From: Methylomonas sp.
GTDB taxonomy: Bacteria; Pseudomonadota; Gammaproteobacteria; Methylococcales; Methylomonadaceae
Direction of reading: 5' to 3'
DNA: 60,588 nucleotides
NCBI GenBank assembly: GCA_026988155.1
Contig: JALSLW010000054.1
Coordinates: 1-60,588 of the forward strand
Shown here: positions 33,586 through 42,803 of the stretch, in pieces
How the letters are laid out: every line of letters begins with the position of its first letter
How positions within the stretch are numbered: the stretch's first letter is position 1
Position numbers and translations under genes: made by a program
The notes under the pieces: generated by a model
The model's input: only the letters and a program-made list of their open reading frames with translations
Told to the model about the DNA's origin: nothing
The model's database searches: none

Positions 33586-34581
33586 ATGAAAAACCAAGAC
33601 TTATTTTTTTCAGTGATTATTCCAACAAGAAACAGACCTAATGATTTTAAAATTGCTCTTGATTCAGTTTTAGCTCAAGTTTATCCAAGTTTTGAAGTGA
33701 TAGTGGTAAATGATGGTACAAGTAAAGATCATCATACAAGTTATAATAAAATAGAACAAGAATGTTCTGATAAAGTCAAATTTATTAACCTTATAGAACG
33801 ATCAAGAGGACATGGACACTGCTTTGCAAGAAACCAAGGTGCAGATATAGCCAAAGGAAAATTCATTTGTTTTTTGGATGATGATGACTGGTGGATTGAT
33901 AACACATTTTTAGAACGTGCAGAACATGAGATAATAAAATACAATGCAGACTTTTATTTTGCCAATCAAAAAGCTATTACTCAAGATGGTACTAACATTG
34001 AAAACATATGGGTAACAGACCTACCAGAGAAATTAGCCCAAGATGATTCTCGATTAAAACAAATTGTTTTCCCCGTTACAGTTGAAGAACTTTTGTTGGC
34101 AGCAGGGTTTCCACATATGAATTGCTGGGCTATATCGAAACAATTATATTTTAAAATTGGAGGGATGGATGAAAATTTACGTTATGAACCAGACAGAGAT
34201 ATATACATTCGAGCCTTAGACAAAGCAAACTGCATTTTATATGATTCAAGCGTTATGTCATTGCATAATATTCCCGACAAATCTAAAAGCAATAATGCCT
34301 CAACACTTACTAACAAACTAGAAAAATTACTTTTTCAGCAAAGAACAGCTGATAAGGGCATACTTTTTTTAGAGAAGGATGCTCTTATTAAGCATTGTAA
34401 AACTCGTAAAGGTTATATTTTAAAAAAAATTGCAATGGAGCTATACGGGCAAAATAGATTCATACACGCTTTTGGTTATTCAATGCAAGCTTTAGCAACT
34501 TTACCCACCATCAAATGGCTAGCTCAAACTCTTATTATCAGTTTATGCAGTTTATATCAAAGGATCTTTTCAGGTAGATAG
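33586..34581 (+). CDS. Family 2 glycosyltransferase
   Basis: 331 residues, GT-A fold. FSVIIPTRNRPNDFKIALDS opens the chain, followed by FEVIVVNDGT, the metal motif CFLDDDDWW (D-x-D) and the acceptor segment GMDENLRYEPDRDIYIRALD. It transfers a sugar from a nucleotide donor to the growing lipid-linked repeat unit; sugar and linkage are unknown. It is last in the operon that begins at 30085, 10 bp after the sulfotransferase. Confidence 0.85.
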   Translation: MKNQDLFFSVIIPTRNRPNDFKIALDSVLAQVYPSFEVIVVNDGTSKDHHTSYNKIEQECSDKVKFINLIERSRGHGHCFARNQGADIAKGKFICFLDDDDWWIDNTFLERAEHEIIKYNADFYFANQKAITQDGTNIENIWVTDLPEKLAQDDSRLKQIVFPVTVEELLLAAGFPHMNCWAISKQLYFKIGGMDENLRYEPDRDIYIRALDKANCILYDSSVMSLHNIPDKSKSNNASTLTNKLEKLLFQQRTADKGILFLEKDALIKHCKTRKGYILKKIAMELYGQNRFIHAFGYSMQALATLPTIKWLAQTLIISLCSLYQRIFSGR

Positions 34582-35111
34582 GACGGGAGGTGAGTTATCG
34601 TCACAACCCTAGGAAGGAGTAGAATTAAACCCTTTGTCCGGGTGCTAAGGTTGGGAGAAAGGACTGGCTGAGCAAATCAAATGGTTAATTAGACGTTTTC
34701 TACCTAAAAAACAGATACCTAGATTCGCATAATAAGTGCACCACTCATACTTGAAACCAAGATAGTTTTTTGTGTTAGATTTTATATCTACCATATATCA
34801 AAGATCACCAAAAAGGAAAAAGAAGTGATAGCATTCTTTTTAAATTAACGCCCAAGAAAATTGTTGAAATGGGAAACGCCAGCGAGTTTTTTGCTCGGAA
34901 ATCTAGATTTAATTTAATAGGTTGTGCACTTGCTACCTGAACGTTGCCTGGAAAGGTCACCTCTATAATGAGATAAAACACCTTCTTGTTTATATAAAGG
35001 CAATCCATCAACCTTTTTTAATCTGAATGGCGAGTCAAGAGCTCTTCTAGCTCAACATTAACTGCCTGACTGTGAATTCTTTAACTCCGTATCTTAAAAC
35101 TTAGAATATAT
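34582..35111. other. 530-bp stretch without a recognisable gene
   Basis: Base composition changes here: the first 100 bp are G-rich (about 34582-34680) within an otherwise AT-rich area. Short open frames exist on both strands (for example 34805-35011, minus), but none has a ribosome site or a recognisable product. A plus-strand reading of about 34850-35020 is broken by several stops and could be gene debris. No terminal repeats or strong hairpins are visible. It separates the operon ending at 34581 from the acyltransferase. Confidence 0.4.
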
Positions 35112-36074
35112 ATGAAAAAATTAATTTACATCGAATATTTAAAGGCATTTAGTATGCTCTATATCGTTGGCTACTGGCATTTATTTAACTATACAAGTGC
35201 TTTTCCTAGTTATAACAATCTCTTTACCTCAAAATTAACACTCATTTTATTGGGCTTGTTTGTATTGTTATCTGGCTTTTTAGTAGGTAAATCATCAACC
35301 AATGATTCTAGTGTATTTGGTTTTTATAAAAAAAAATTATTTAGAATATATCCATTATATGCATTAGCAGTAATATTATTCTACCTTTATGATTTAAATA
35401 GTTCAATAGTTTCAATTAAATCATTAATCTTTGTTTCCATGTATTTAGGCCCTACTCCTAAAACGTTATGGTTCATTACTATGGTTTTTTCATTCTATTT
35501 AATTACTCCTTTATCTATGAAGTGGATAGAGAATCCTATAAAATTTCTAGCTATGAATTCTTTTATTTTTATAATTATCTTTATCTTACTAATTATATTA
35601 AAAACAGTTGACTACCGTATTTTGTTATATTTTCCGAGCTATTGTCTTGGTCTATACTGTTCTCGCTATGGACTCGTTACTAGAGCAGTTAATTATAAAG
35701 TAGGTGTTTTAAGTTTATTAATCTGGGTTGGTATTTTCTTAATTGAAACAAACTCTTGGACTCTTAATCAACTAAAAAACATTCCTTTAGTCTTGTCCTT
35801 TTCATATCTTATATTTTTAGTGAGCCATCTAAATGAAAATAAATTAAAGAATTTCAAAATAATTTCAAAATTAAGTTATAGCAGCTATGCTATGTATTTA
35901 TTCCATAGACCTATCTATTCATCGCTTATCTATTTGTATTTCCCTAGTAATAATAACGAGCAAGTTTTGTATTTAATGGGACCCTGTTTACTTATAGTTT
36001 TTTTTCTTTCATGGGCAATTCAAAAGCTATATGATTCAATGCGCTATACTAAATTTTATTCCAGAACGAATTAA
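35112..36074 (+). CDS. Acyltransferase 3 family membrane protein
   Basis: 320 residues with about ten membrane helices. The family's features are present: YLKAFSMLYIVGYWHLFNY (active-site His in the first helix), LFVLLSGFLVGK and KKLFRIYPLYALAV (R-x3-Y after a basic loop), then KLSYSSYAMYLFHRPIY near the end. Such proteins O-acylate sugars in the membrane, usually with acetyl groups. It stands alone on the plus strand and converges with the flippase gene. The sequence is very AT-rich. Confidence 0.85.
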   Translation: MKKLIYIEYLKAFSMLYIVGYWHLFNYTSAFPSYNNLFTSKLTLILLGLFVLLSGFLVGKSSTNDSSVFGFYKKKLFRIYPLYALAVILFYLYDLNSSIVSIKSLIFVSMYLGPTPKTLWFITMVFSFYLITPLSMKWIENPIKFLAMNSFIFIIIFILLIILKTVDYRILLYFPSYCLGLYCSRYGLVTRAVNYKVGVLSLLIWVGIFLIETNSWTLNQLKNIPLVLSFSYLIFLVSHLNENKLKNFKIISKLSYSSYAMYLFHRPIYSSLIYLYFPSNNNEQVLYLMGPCLLIVFFLSWAIQKLYDSMRYTKFYSRTN

Positions 36075-36123
36075 AGGGTATGACTATTTTATACTCTCTG
36101 CTCTTGTTCCTATCATTAATTTC

Positions 36124-37605
36124 TTATTTTTTTTTCAGAGAAAGCGATACATAAAATGTCTTCCAAATAAACTGATACTCTTTCACTCTATTCCTAAATA
36201 AGTAAATAAAAGATGATATTAAATAAAAATAAAGTATAGCCCCTGCTCCAACTTGGATAAGTAACTGTATTAAATGGCTATGACTATAACTAATAATTAA
36301 TGGTGTAATTAATATAATAAAATATAGCATTGCGATTACAGATATTAATGGAATGCAGGTCAAGGCACAAATACGCCAAAAAGATAAGCCTGAAATTTGT
36401 GTTAATACAAAGAATACTAAAAATGTATTAAAACTTGTTAAAGCAACACGTAACATGGCAAAATCTAGCAAGACCATTCTCTTGGCTAAGAGCATAAAAA
36501 CACTAATTGTTATCAACCCTAAAACCAGCTCAAACTGAAATATAAGCTTAACTTTCCCCATAGCTGTCATAACTCTGGTAAAAAAATCACCAACAATCCC
36601 TGGAATTATTACAAAAGCCACTACTGTGACCAAAGGTGTGGCGTGATTCCATTTTTCGCCTAGCAAAACATAAACTAAATTTTCTGAAGTAACATGTATT
36701 CCAAGAGCGACAGGCAAGACAATAATAAATAACAAACTAAGTGCTTTATGTATTTTGTCTGCAAATAATAATGGATTATCATGAATCTCAGACAAACCAA
36801 CATATAAAGGCTCCATAACTGGAGCAATAATCTGCCCAGCAGGTAAAGTGGCCAAATCCATTGATACAGTATAGACACCTAATGATTCAAGTGGCAAAAA
36901 CTTGCTTAATAATATTTTATCAACTCTAAAGCGAAGAAAAACAAAAATACTTTTTAGTAAAATCCACTGTGAAAAAAGCCATTGCTGTTTCCAATTGGCA
37001 ATTGAGAAACGAGGACGAAAAGGGTGGGCAATAAAAGTACCTATTAAATAAATAGCAACTTCAAAAAACTCTGCAATAATAAAAGCCCAGTAATTATCTA
37101 GATATAATGCTAAAGCAACTTTAACTGCAAACCCGATTATTCTGCTAGTAAGACGAACAATAAAACGGGGTCTATATTTATAGTTTTTCTCATACAGAAC
37201 CATACCAATATTATTAAAGCCAGCTAACAAAGAAGACACTGATATTACTTGTAAAACAAGAACCAGCCTATTATCTCCCATAAAATCAGCAATTATTTCA
37301 GCCAATAAGAAAATACCTATGGCTGATATGGATTTCATAATGACATTGATTGTCCAGCCAGTATCAAGTTCAGACTGTAAAATTTCTTTTTTTCTGATCA
37401 AGTATTGTTCAGTTCCAACGCCTCCAATAATATGAAATAATCCAGTTACAATACCTGCTGCAGCTACTATACCAAAGTCATCCGGAACTAAAATACGTGC
37501 AAGAATTATAGTTGAAATAAACCCTATTAATTTATCAACCCAGCTGCCAAGGTATTGCCATATAGAACTTTTAAGTACTTTGGTGGCAATTGATTGTTCG
37601 GACAT
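36124..37605 (-). CDS. Polysaccharide flippase (Wzx/WzxC-like)
   Basis: 493 residues with about 12-14 membrane helices. The N-terminus SSIWQYLGSWVDKLIGFIST followed by ILARILVPDDFGIVAAAGIV is typical of the PST/MOP family of oligosaccharide transporters. It moves undecaprenyl-linked repeat units to the periplasmic face, where the polymerase or ligase acts. It is the last gene of the long minus-strand block, 113 bp after the ligase-like gene. Confidence 0.88.
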   Translation of the reverse strand: MSEQSIATKVLKSSIWQYLGSWVDKLIGFISTIILARILVPDDFGIVAAAGIVTGLFHIIGGVGTEQYLIRKKEILQSELDTGWTINVIMKSISAIGIFLLAEIIADFMGDNRLVLVLQVISVSSLLAGFNNIGMVLYEKNYKYRPRFIVRLTSRIIGFAVKVALALYLDNYWAFIIAEFFEVAIYLIGTFIAHPFRPRFSIANWKQQWLFSQWILLKSIFVFLRFRVDKILLSKFLPLESLGVYTVSMDLATLPAGQIIAPVMEPLYVGLSEIHDNPLLFADKIHKALSLLFIIVLPVALGIHVTSENLVYVLLGEKWNHATPLVTVVAFVIIPGIVGDFFTRVMTAMGKVKLIFQFELVLGLITISVFMLLAKRMVLLDFAMLRVALTSFNTFLVFFVLTQISGLSFWRICALTCIPLISVIAMLYFIILITPLIISYSHSHLIQLLIQVGAGAILYFYLISSFIYLFRNRVKEYQFIWKTFYVSLSLKKK

Positions 37606-37718
37606 GTTTTTTTAAGGTATTTAAATATAAATAATAGGGGATTTTGAGAGTTAAACTTAAAAAAAGTTCCTCCTGAAGTAGGTGTATTGAGCAGAACGCC
37701 GTCTAAAAATATAAATAA

Positions 37719-39032
37719 TCACACATAATCTTCATTTTCCTCTTTAACAATATTTTCATTTGCAACAATGTGATTGTCTAATACATAAATAATAACGAAT
37801 ATAGCATAAAGAAAATCAAAATACGCTGCACTAACCGTTCCTGCTGCAACACAGTAGACTATAATTGATACTTTAATCATTGCAAGTAAAGTGAAAATCC
37901 AGTTGTCCATTTCCTTCTTTTTAGCTCTGGTTTGGATAAAACCTATTTTTACGTATGCAGAAAATAATATAAGTATAAACAAAAACAACCCAACAAAACC
38001 ATGATCACCTAATACTTGAAAATAAATACTATGTGCAGCACGGATACGCTCATAAAAGTTAGCTTCTGGTGTAGGGATAAAATCTAACAAATAATAATCA
38101 GGAAAATATTCTTGCCAAATCAATAAGTTTTCAACTGCTTTAAACCCTTCCCCAAAAAATGGATTATTTATCGCTATAACAGTACTCATTTTCCATACCA
38201 TTACTCGATGCATAAAAGAACCATCTTCGCCAGCATTTTCTACAGAGTGCATTCGATCGAACCATTGTTCCGGTAAAATATTCATTGCAGTAATTATAAT
38301 GACTGATAATACCAAAAACCAGAGTATTTTTCTTTTACTGCTTTTAAAAACAAAAAGAGTTAATAGCCCTAGTCCCACAAAACCTGCTCGCGAATATGTA
38401 CTAATAAGACCTAAAACGATTAGAACACTTAGTGCGATTAAACCGTATTTTATTAGTTTGTCTTTAGTTTGTGTTATTAAATAAAAAACCATAGGTAATA
38501 TTACGAGAATCATAACAGCGAAGAAATTGTTATCGCCTGTTATTCCTCTTAAATTACCAATTCTATGACCACCACCAGAAGCAATAAATTTTAGCCCTTC
38601 CCCTGCCGCTAAAGCGCCAATAGATAAGACCAGCAACCATATCATAAAATCTAAGTGTCGCTTACGATATAAAATAGCTATTGCAAAGAAATAAAATAGA
38701 ATGATCCTCATAAACTCACCCCATCTCTCCCATATTATTTCTTGATTTGCTCCACCGAAAATTGATGATAGAGTCGTCCATATAAAAAAAAACAAGATTA
38801 GCAATGAAAGTTTATCAACAATAAATTTTGGCTTATTTCGATTAAAAAAATATGACAGTATAGTTATGATTGCAAATAATCGATTGTAAGTGATCGCTGA
38901 TGCAAATCCATAAACTAGCTGGTTTATATTAAATGCAGAGGTCCACAGCCATAGACCCGCACCAATAAAAGGCCTTTTAAATGAATAATAAACTAATATT
39001 GGTAATAAACTGACTAATACAATGTCACGCAT
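37719..39032 (-). CDS. O-antigen-ligase-like protein, exosortase A-associated
   Basis: 437 residues with about 11-12 membrane helices. The N-terminus MRDIVLVSLLPILVYYSFKR with PFIGAGLWLWTSAFN matches the putative O-glycosylation ligase family TIGR03097. The Wzy_C region has LISTYSRAGFVGLGLLTL, and the long periplasmic loop has RAAHSIYFQVLGDHGFVGLF with the conserved His. It probably joins or polymerises lipid-linked glycan in the periplasm. The acidic tail ends KEENEDYV. The 30-residue microprotein gene ends 5 bp before its start. Confidence 0.88.
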   Translation of the reverse strand: MRDIVLVSLLPILVYYSFKRPFIGAGLWLWTSAFNINQLVYGFASAITYNRLFAIITILSYFFNRNKPKFIVDKLSLLILFFFIWTTLSSIFGGANQEIIWERWGEFMRIILFYFFAIAILYRKRHLDFMIWLLVLSIGALAAGEGLKFIASGGGHRIGNLRGITGDNNFFAVMILVILPMVFYLITQTKDKLIKYGLIALSVLIVLGLISTYSRAGFVGLGLLTLFVFKSSKRKILWFLVLSVIIITAMNILPEQWFDRMHSVENAGEDGSFMHRVMVWKMSTVIAINNPFFGEGFKAVENLLIWQEYFPDYYLLDFIPTPEANFYERIRAAHSIYFQVLGDHGFVGLFLFILILFSAYVKIGFIQTRAKKKEMDNWIFTLLAMIKVSIIVYCVAAGTVSAAYFDFLYAIFVIIYVLDNHIVANENIVKEENEDYV

Positions 39033-39037
39033 GCGCT

Positions 39038-39130
39038 TTATTCATCATCCTCTTCTTCTTTTTTATTCGCCCAGTAACAAATGTACGTTATGGATAATAA
39101 TTGCATGCCAAACATTATAGTTTCTATCAT
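39038..39130 (-). CDS. 30-residue membrane microprotein
   Basis: ATG at 39130, stop at 39038-39040. It begins MIETIMFGMQLLSITYICYW, a single membrane helix, and ends ANKKEEEDDE, a charged tail with two lysines then six acidic residues. The gene fits exactly between its neighbours: 4 bp after the acyltransferase stop and 5 bp before the ligase start. That spacing is what coupled operon genes show and would be surprising by chance. No strong ribosome site is visible, so translation probably depends on the upstream gene. Function unknown; a small subunit of the acyltransferase or the ligase is a reasonable guess. Confidence 0.6.
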   Translation of the reverse strand: MIETIMFGMQLLSITYICYWANKKEEEDDE

Positions 39131-39134
39131 CGTA

Positions 39135-40256
39135 TTATTTCTTTTTTGCTAATGAGTATGGTTTTTCAATAAAAACAAATAGAAAAAAAGCGGGGACTAA
39201 CGACAATAAAAAAACAATTATGCCAAATATAAAAAAACTGCTTGAACTTGCTAATGGTGTTGTAAAGTAAAACTTAGCAGATAATATAATTACAAACTGA
39301 ACCGTTAGCCCGTGTATTAAATAATAAGAATAGCTCATATTTCCGAGCCAACGTAGCGGAGTAAAACTAAAAATTCTTGCTCCAGGTGTTTGCCAAGTAA
39401 AGCACTCATAGCAAAGCATAAAAAAACCAACATAGATTATCACTTGCCGCCACCAGGTTCCGTGGGGTATTTTAAATACCATCAGCTGTATAATGGCCAC
39501 TAGACTTAGTACAAATGCTATAACACCTAAAAATGGCGTAACCTTTTTATGCTGTGGTTTATTTATTACTTCAAATAAAATAATACCAGCTACGAACATT
39601 AATAACCGTATATGCCCATGATAATAAAAGCAGTATAGATATCCCATTATAGTCAGTAATAAAAAAAATAATATACGTTGGTTTGCCTGCCATTTTCTTA
39701 ACTGTAGCAATCCGACAAAGAAAGGTGTCATGATATAAAAAAACATTTCATAACTGAGTGTCCAGGCAACTTCCATAAGAGGTTTTATATCTGACACAAG
39801 TGGAGGCATGACCAAAAAACTTTGTAATAAATAGCTTATGGCTTTACCTATTTCGCCAGGAATTTTATTGCTTTCAGGAACTAGTATCGACAGTGCTAGA
39901 TAAAAAATAAAAACTACAATATAAGTTGGATAAATGCGTATTACACGCCTTTCCATATAAGGTAAAAATGGGCGTTTTTTTGAAATAATAGTGCCATAAA
40001 TTAAAAACCCACTAAGTATAAAAAACAAATCTACTCCAACACTACCTATATTTCTTAGCCAACTATATAGATTGTATAAATGTACTTGCTGATTAATGCC
40101 AACATGTTCTTCCAGCACAGCAGCATAGTGTACGATAAAGACTAAAAATACAGCAACTCCTCGGATTCCTTCCATTGAAGCTATATTTTTCTTGTTATCA
40201 TGACTATGTGTTAATTCAAGTATATTGGATAACCGTTGATATAATAAATTCTTCAT
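39135..40256 (-). CDS. Acyltransferase 3 family (OafA/YrhL-like) membrane protein
   Basis: 373 residues, about ten membrane helices. Motifs: IASMEGIRGVAVFLVFIVHY (catalytic His), VDLFFILSGFLIYG, YMERRVIRIYPTYIVVF and LRWLGNMSYSYYLIHGLTVQ. It should O-acylate a sugar of the repeat unit. It differs clearly from the second acyltransferase at 35112-36074, so two acylations are possible. It is co-directional with the microprotein and the ligase-like gene. Confidence 0.88.
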   Translation of the reverse strand: MKNLLYQRLSNILELTHSHDNKKNIASMEGIRGVAVFLVFIVHYAAVLEEHVGINQQVHLYNLYSWLRNIGSVGVDLFFILSGFLIYGTIISKKRPFLPYMERRVIRIYPTYIVVFIFYLALSILVPESNKIPGEIGKAISYLLQSFLVMPPLVSDIKPLMEVAWTLSYEMFFYIMTPFFVGLLQLRKWQANQRILFFLLLTIMGYLYCFYYHGHIRLLMFVAGIILFEVINKPQHKKVTPFLGVIAFVLSLVAIIQLMVFKIPHGTWWRQVIIYVGFFMLCYECFTWQTPGARIFSFTPLRWLGNMSYSYYLIHGLTVQFVIILSAKFYFTTPLASSSSFFIFGIIVFLLSLVPAFFLFVFIEKPYSLAKKK

Positions 40257-40269
40257 ATTTATCTATTGC

Positions 40270-41421
40270 TTACCCTTTATGCTTTCCTATAATAACAATA
40301 ATTTTTTTTGCGTTTTCCAACCAGTACAACCCCTTATCTTCAATTGTTTGCTTTGCTTTATTCCCTAATTTTTCTCTCAATTCAATAGAAATACATAATT
40401 TTTTCAGTTTTTCAATAAAGTCGTCTTCAGCTTTAACTGAAAATAACAAAGCATCCTTCTTATCGGTTATTACTTCCTTAATGTTATCTTTATCAGGTGC
40501 AATAATCGCTTTACCTAATGCCATATATTCAAATAATTTTAAAGGTGATGCATATTCAGTTACATCAGGTTGCAATGCAACATCAAATACTGATTGATAT
40601 TCAGGAACCTGTTCTCGACTGATAATACCAGTTATTGTCATTCTATCGCGAATACCAAGTCGTTTCGCCTGTTTTTCTAATGTCTCTCTACCAGGGCCAT
40701 CACCAACTAACAATAAATGCCAGTTTTCTTGTTTATTTTCTGCAATGGCATCTAATACTCTATCAAGTCGGTGCCATTCTCTAACGAACCCTACAAATCC
40801 AAGTATTAATTTATTTTGTAATTGATATTTTTTTATTACTTCTTGTGATACTACAGGCGGCCATGGAAATTGCTTTAGATTTATACCATTAGGGATTACA
40901 GTTATATTTTTCTTTTTAACGCCTTCTTTTTCAATAATATCAGCTAATACCTGGGTTACAGGGAGAACATGATCAGCTTGCTTCCATACATATCGTTCAG
41001 TCCACTGTGCGAGTTTTTTTATACTGATACCGTGATTTTTTTCTCGTTCAGCATAAAGCGGTGAATTAACTTCTAAAATTAAAGGTAGCTTAAATATTTT
41101 TTTTGCCCAGATTCCTGATGGCAAATATAAATTGTATCGCTCATAGATACAATCAGGCCTGTGTTTTAAAATCGCTTTTACAACTTTAATAAAATCATAA
41201 AAGGTATAGCCAAACTCTAGCAATTCATGAATAAATGATGGTAAATTATCTCTAAGACCTTTTACTGCATGTGAACTGTTTCCAAATTCTTTTTGATTAA
41301 TTGAATTTGGCTCAACCATGATTATTTCATGTTCTAGTTCTTTTAATACCTTGACTATTTCTGCAATATGTACATATTGCCCATCTTTTGAAGCAACTCT
41401 ATGATGATATAAAATTTTAAT
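40270..41421 (-). CDS. Family 4 glycosyltransferase with an ATT start codon
   Basis: 383 residues if read from the ATT at 41421. The first in-frame ATG (41319) would drop 34 residues, KILYHHRVASKDGQYVHIAE and onward, which are the conserved N-terminal strand and glycine loop of GT4 enzymes. An in-frame TGA lies just upstream of the ATT, and AAGGAG lies 6 bases before it, so initiation at ATT fits. The rest is typical: VIPNGINLKQF, LGFVGFVREWHRLDRVLD, LLLVGDGPGRETLE and SPLKLFEYMALGKAI. Donor sugar unknown. The alternative is a decayed or mis-sequenced ATG. It precedes the acyltransferase gene by 13 bp. Confidence 0.8.
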   Translation of the reverse strand: MKILYHHRVASKDGQYVHIAEIVKVLKELEHEIIMVEPNSINQKEFGNSSHAVKGLRDNLPSFIHELLEFGYTFYDFIKVVKAILKHRPDCIYERYNLYLPSGIWAKKIFKLPLILEVNSPLYAEREKNHGISIKKLAQWTERYVWKQADHVLPVTQVLADIIEKEGVKKKNITVIPNGINLKQFPWPPVVSQEVIKKYQLQNKLILGFVGFVREWHRLDRVLDAIAENKQENWHLLLVGDGPGRETLEKQAKRLGIRDRMTITGIISREQVPEYQSVFDVALQPDVTEYASPLKLFEYMALGKAIIAPDKDNIKEVITDKKDALLFSVKAEDDFIEKLKKLCISIELREKLGNKAKQTIEDKGLYWLENAKKIIVIIGKHKG

Positions 41422-41503
41422 AACTCACTCCTTTTCTTCTCATTTAAGCTTATCTCATAAATAATTACAGTCGTTATTACTTATTATACGAATTCAGGAC
41501 AGG

Positions 41504-42676
41504 TTATTTACTATATCTATTCTTTACTATCGCAAATAATTTTAACAATCCTTCTGTTGTACTGTCCCATGAGAACTGTTCGGAATATTTTCTGGTGGCT
41601 TCTCTTCCAGGGTAGCTTTCAAACAATTCCTTAACTCCCTGAGCAATAGCTTCTGCTGTCCTTTTTACCAATACTCCAGCATCTCGGTTTTGAACTACTT
41701 CAGGCGTACCCCAAATATCTTTCGCAACTACTGGAGTGCCACACGCCATAGATTCTAACAGTACATTAGCTCAGCCTTCTCTGCTTGATGCCAAAACCAT
41801 AGCATCTGCAGCATTATATATTTCAGTTAAATCTTTTTGCTGTTTTTCACCTAAAAACTGGACTTGCTTACTTAGCTTTAATTTCTCAACCAATTGTTTT
41901 AAATTCCTCTCCTCTTCACCACCACCCACGATAAGCAATTGATAGTCTGACAAAGACTGCATTGCCTCTATAATAAGGTGATGTCCTTTACGCTCGACTA
42001 TATGCCCAACACTTACCAGTGTTTTTTTATTTAACTTATACTTTTCTCTGCACTGCACTTTATCAAGTAATTTAAACAGATCTAAATCAACACCATTTCG
42101 ATAGACATGTATTCTATCAGCCCTAGCCCCTATTTCTATCATCGAATCTTTCAATGCCTTACAGACTGTAACACTTGCCTGGGCTTGTGAGGCAGCCCAT
42201 AAAATCATTTTTCTAGGCATTGCATATTCAGGGATTAAGTTTATATCAGTCCCTCTTGCACTAACAATAAAGGGAATTTTTAACAGCTTGTTTACCAGCG
42301 CAACAGCAACCCCATCTGGGTAAAAGTAATGTGCGTCTATTAAATCAATTTCCTGCTGCTTTTGCAGCTGTTTTATTTGTAGATACAGCGGTATAGCCAT
42401 AAAAAAAGGGGCAAGCGACATGCCTATTTTAGGAATAACTAAATATCGCGGGTGATATATTTCTATTCCATATCTTTATTCAACTTTTGGTACATCAGCA
42501 TAAACTGCATATTGCTTAAATCGATCGCTTTTAAATGGAAACCAGGGAACTAGAGCTATAACTTTTGCCTGGATTTGATCTTTCTCAATTAAGTGCCTTA
42601 ACCGGGTTTCAATAAAAACGCCATGTCGAAATTGTTTTTTATTGGGATACAGAGTAGTAATTGTCAATATATTCAT
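41504..42676 (-). pseudogene. Family 4 glycosyltransferase broken by two in-frame stops
   Basis: Reading one frame from the ATG at 42676 gives a protein collinear over its full length (about 390 codons) with the neighbour at 42804-43961 (MNILTITTLYPNKKQFRHG against MNILTITTLFPNQKQFRHG). It is interrupted by TAA at 42476-42478, after VPKVE where the paralogue has glutamate, and by TGA at 41771-41773, between REG and ANVLLES where related enzymes often have tryptophan. Both are explicable by single substitutions (GAA to TAA, TGG to TGA). There is no frameshift, so inactivation looks recent. It is probably a tandem duplicate. Domains otherwise intact: HVYRNGVDLDLF, SVGHIVERKGHHL, MACGTPVVAKDIWGTPEVV. 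Confidence 0.9.
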
Positions 42677-42803
42677 GCTTTACAAAAAACTTAAATTTCA
42701 GTTGGTTTTTTCCTAATTATAATCGGTGATAAGTACCGGTTAGAATTAATCCAATCAATTTTGTCTGGGTACTTAATACTAAATATGACTTACCGGCGCA
42801 TGT

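Noticed and set aside
34582-34700. A possible group II intron or reverse-transcriptase fragment, because the stretch is G-rich and begins near GTGAGT.
   Set aside because: No domain V hairpin and no maturase or reverse-transcriptase motif is visible nearby.
34805-35011. A 68-codon minus-strand reading frame in the gene-free stretch.
   Set aside because: No ribosome site, no recognisable domain and no partner gene. The opposite strand is equally plausible as gene debris.
41771-41773. TGA read as tryptophan or selenocysteine in the broken glycosyltransferase.
   Set aside because: The same frame also has a TAA, and all other genes here use TGA as a normal stop, so pseudogenisation is simpler.
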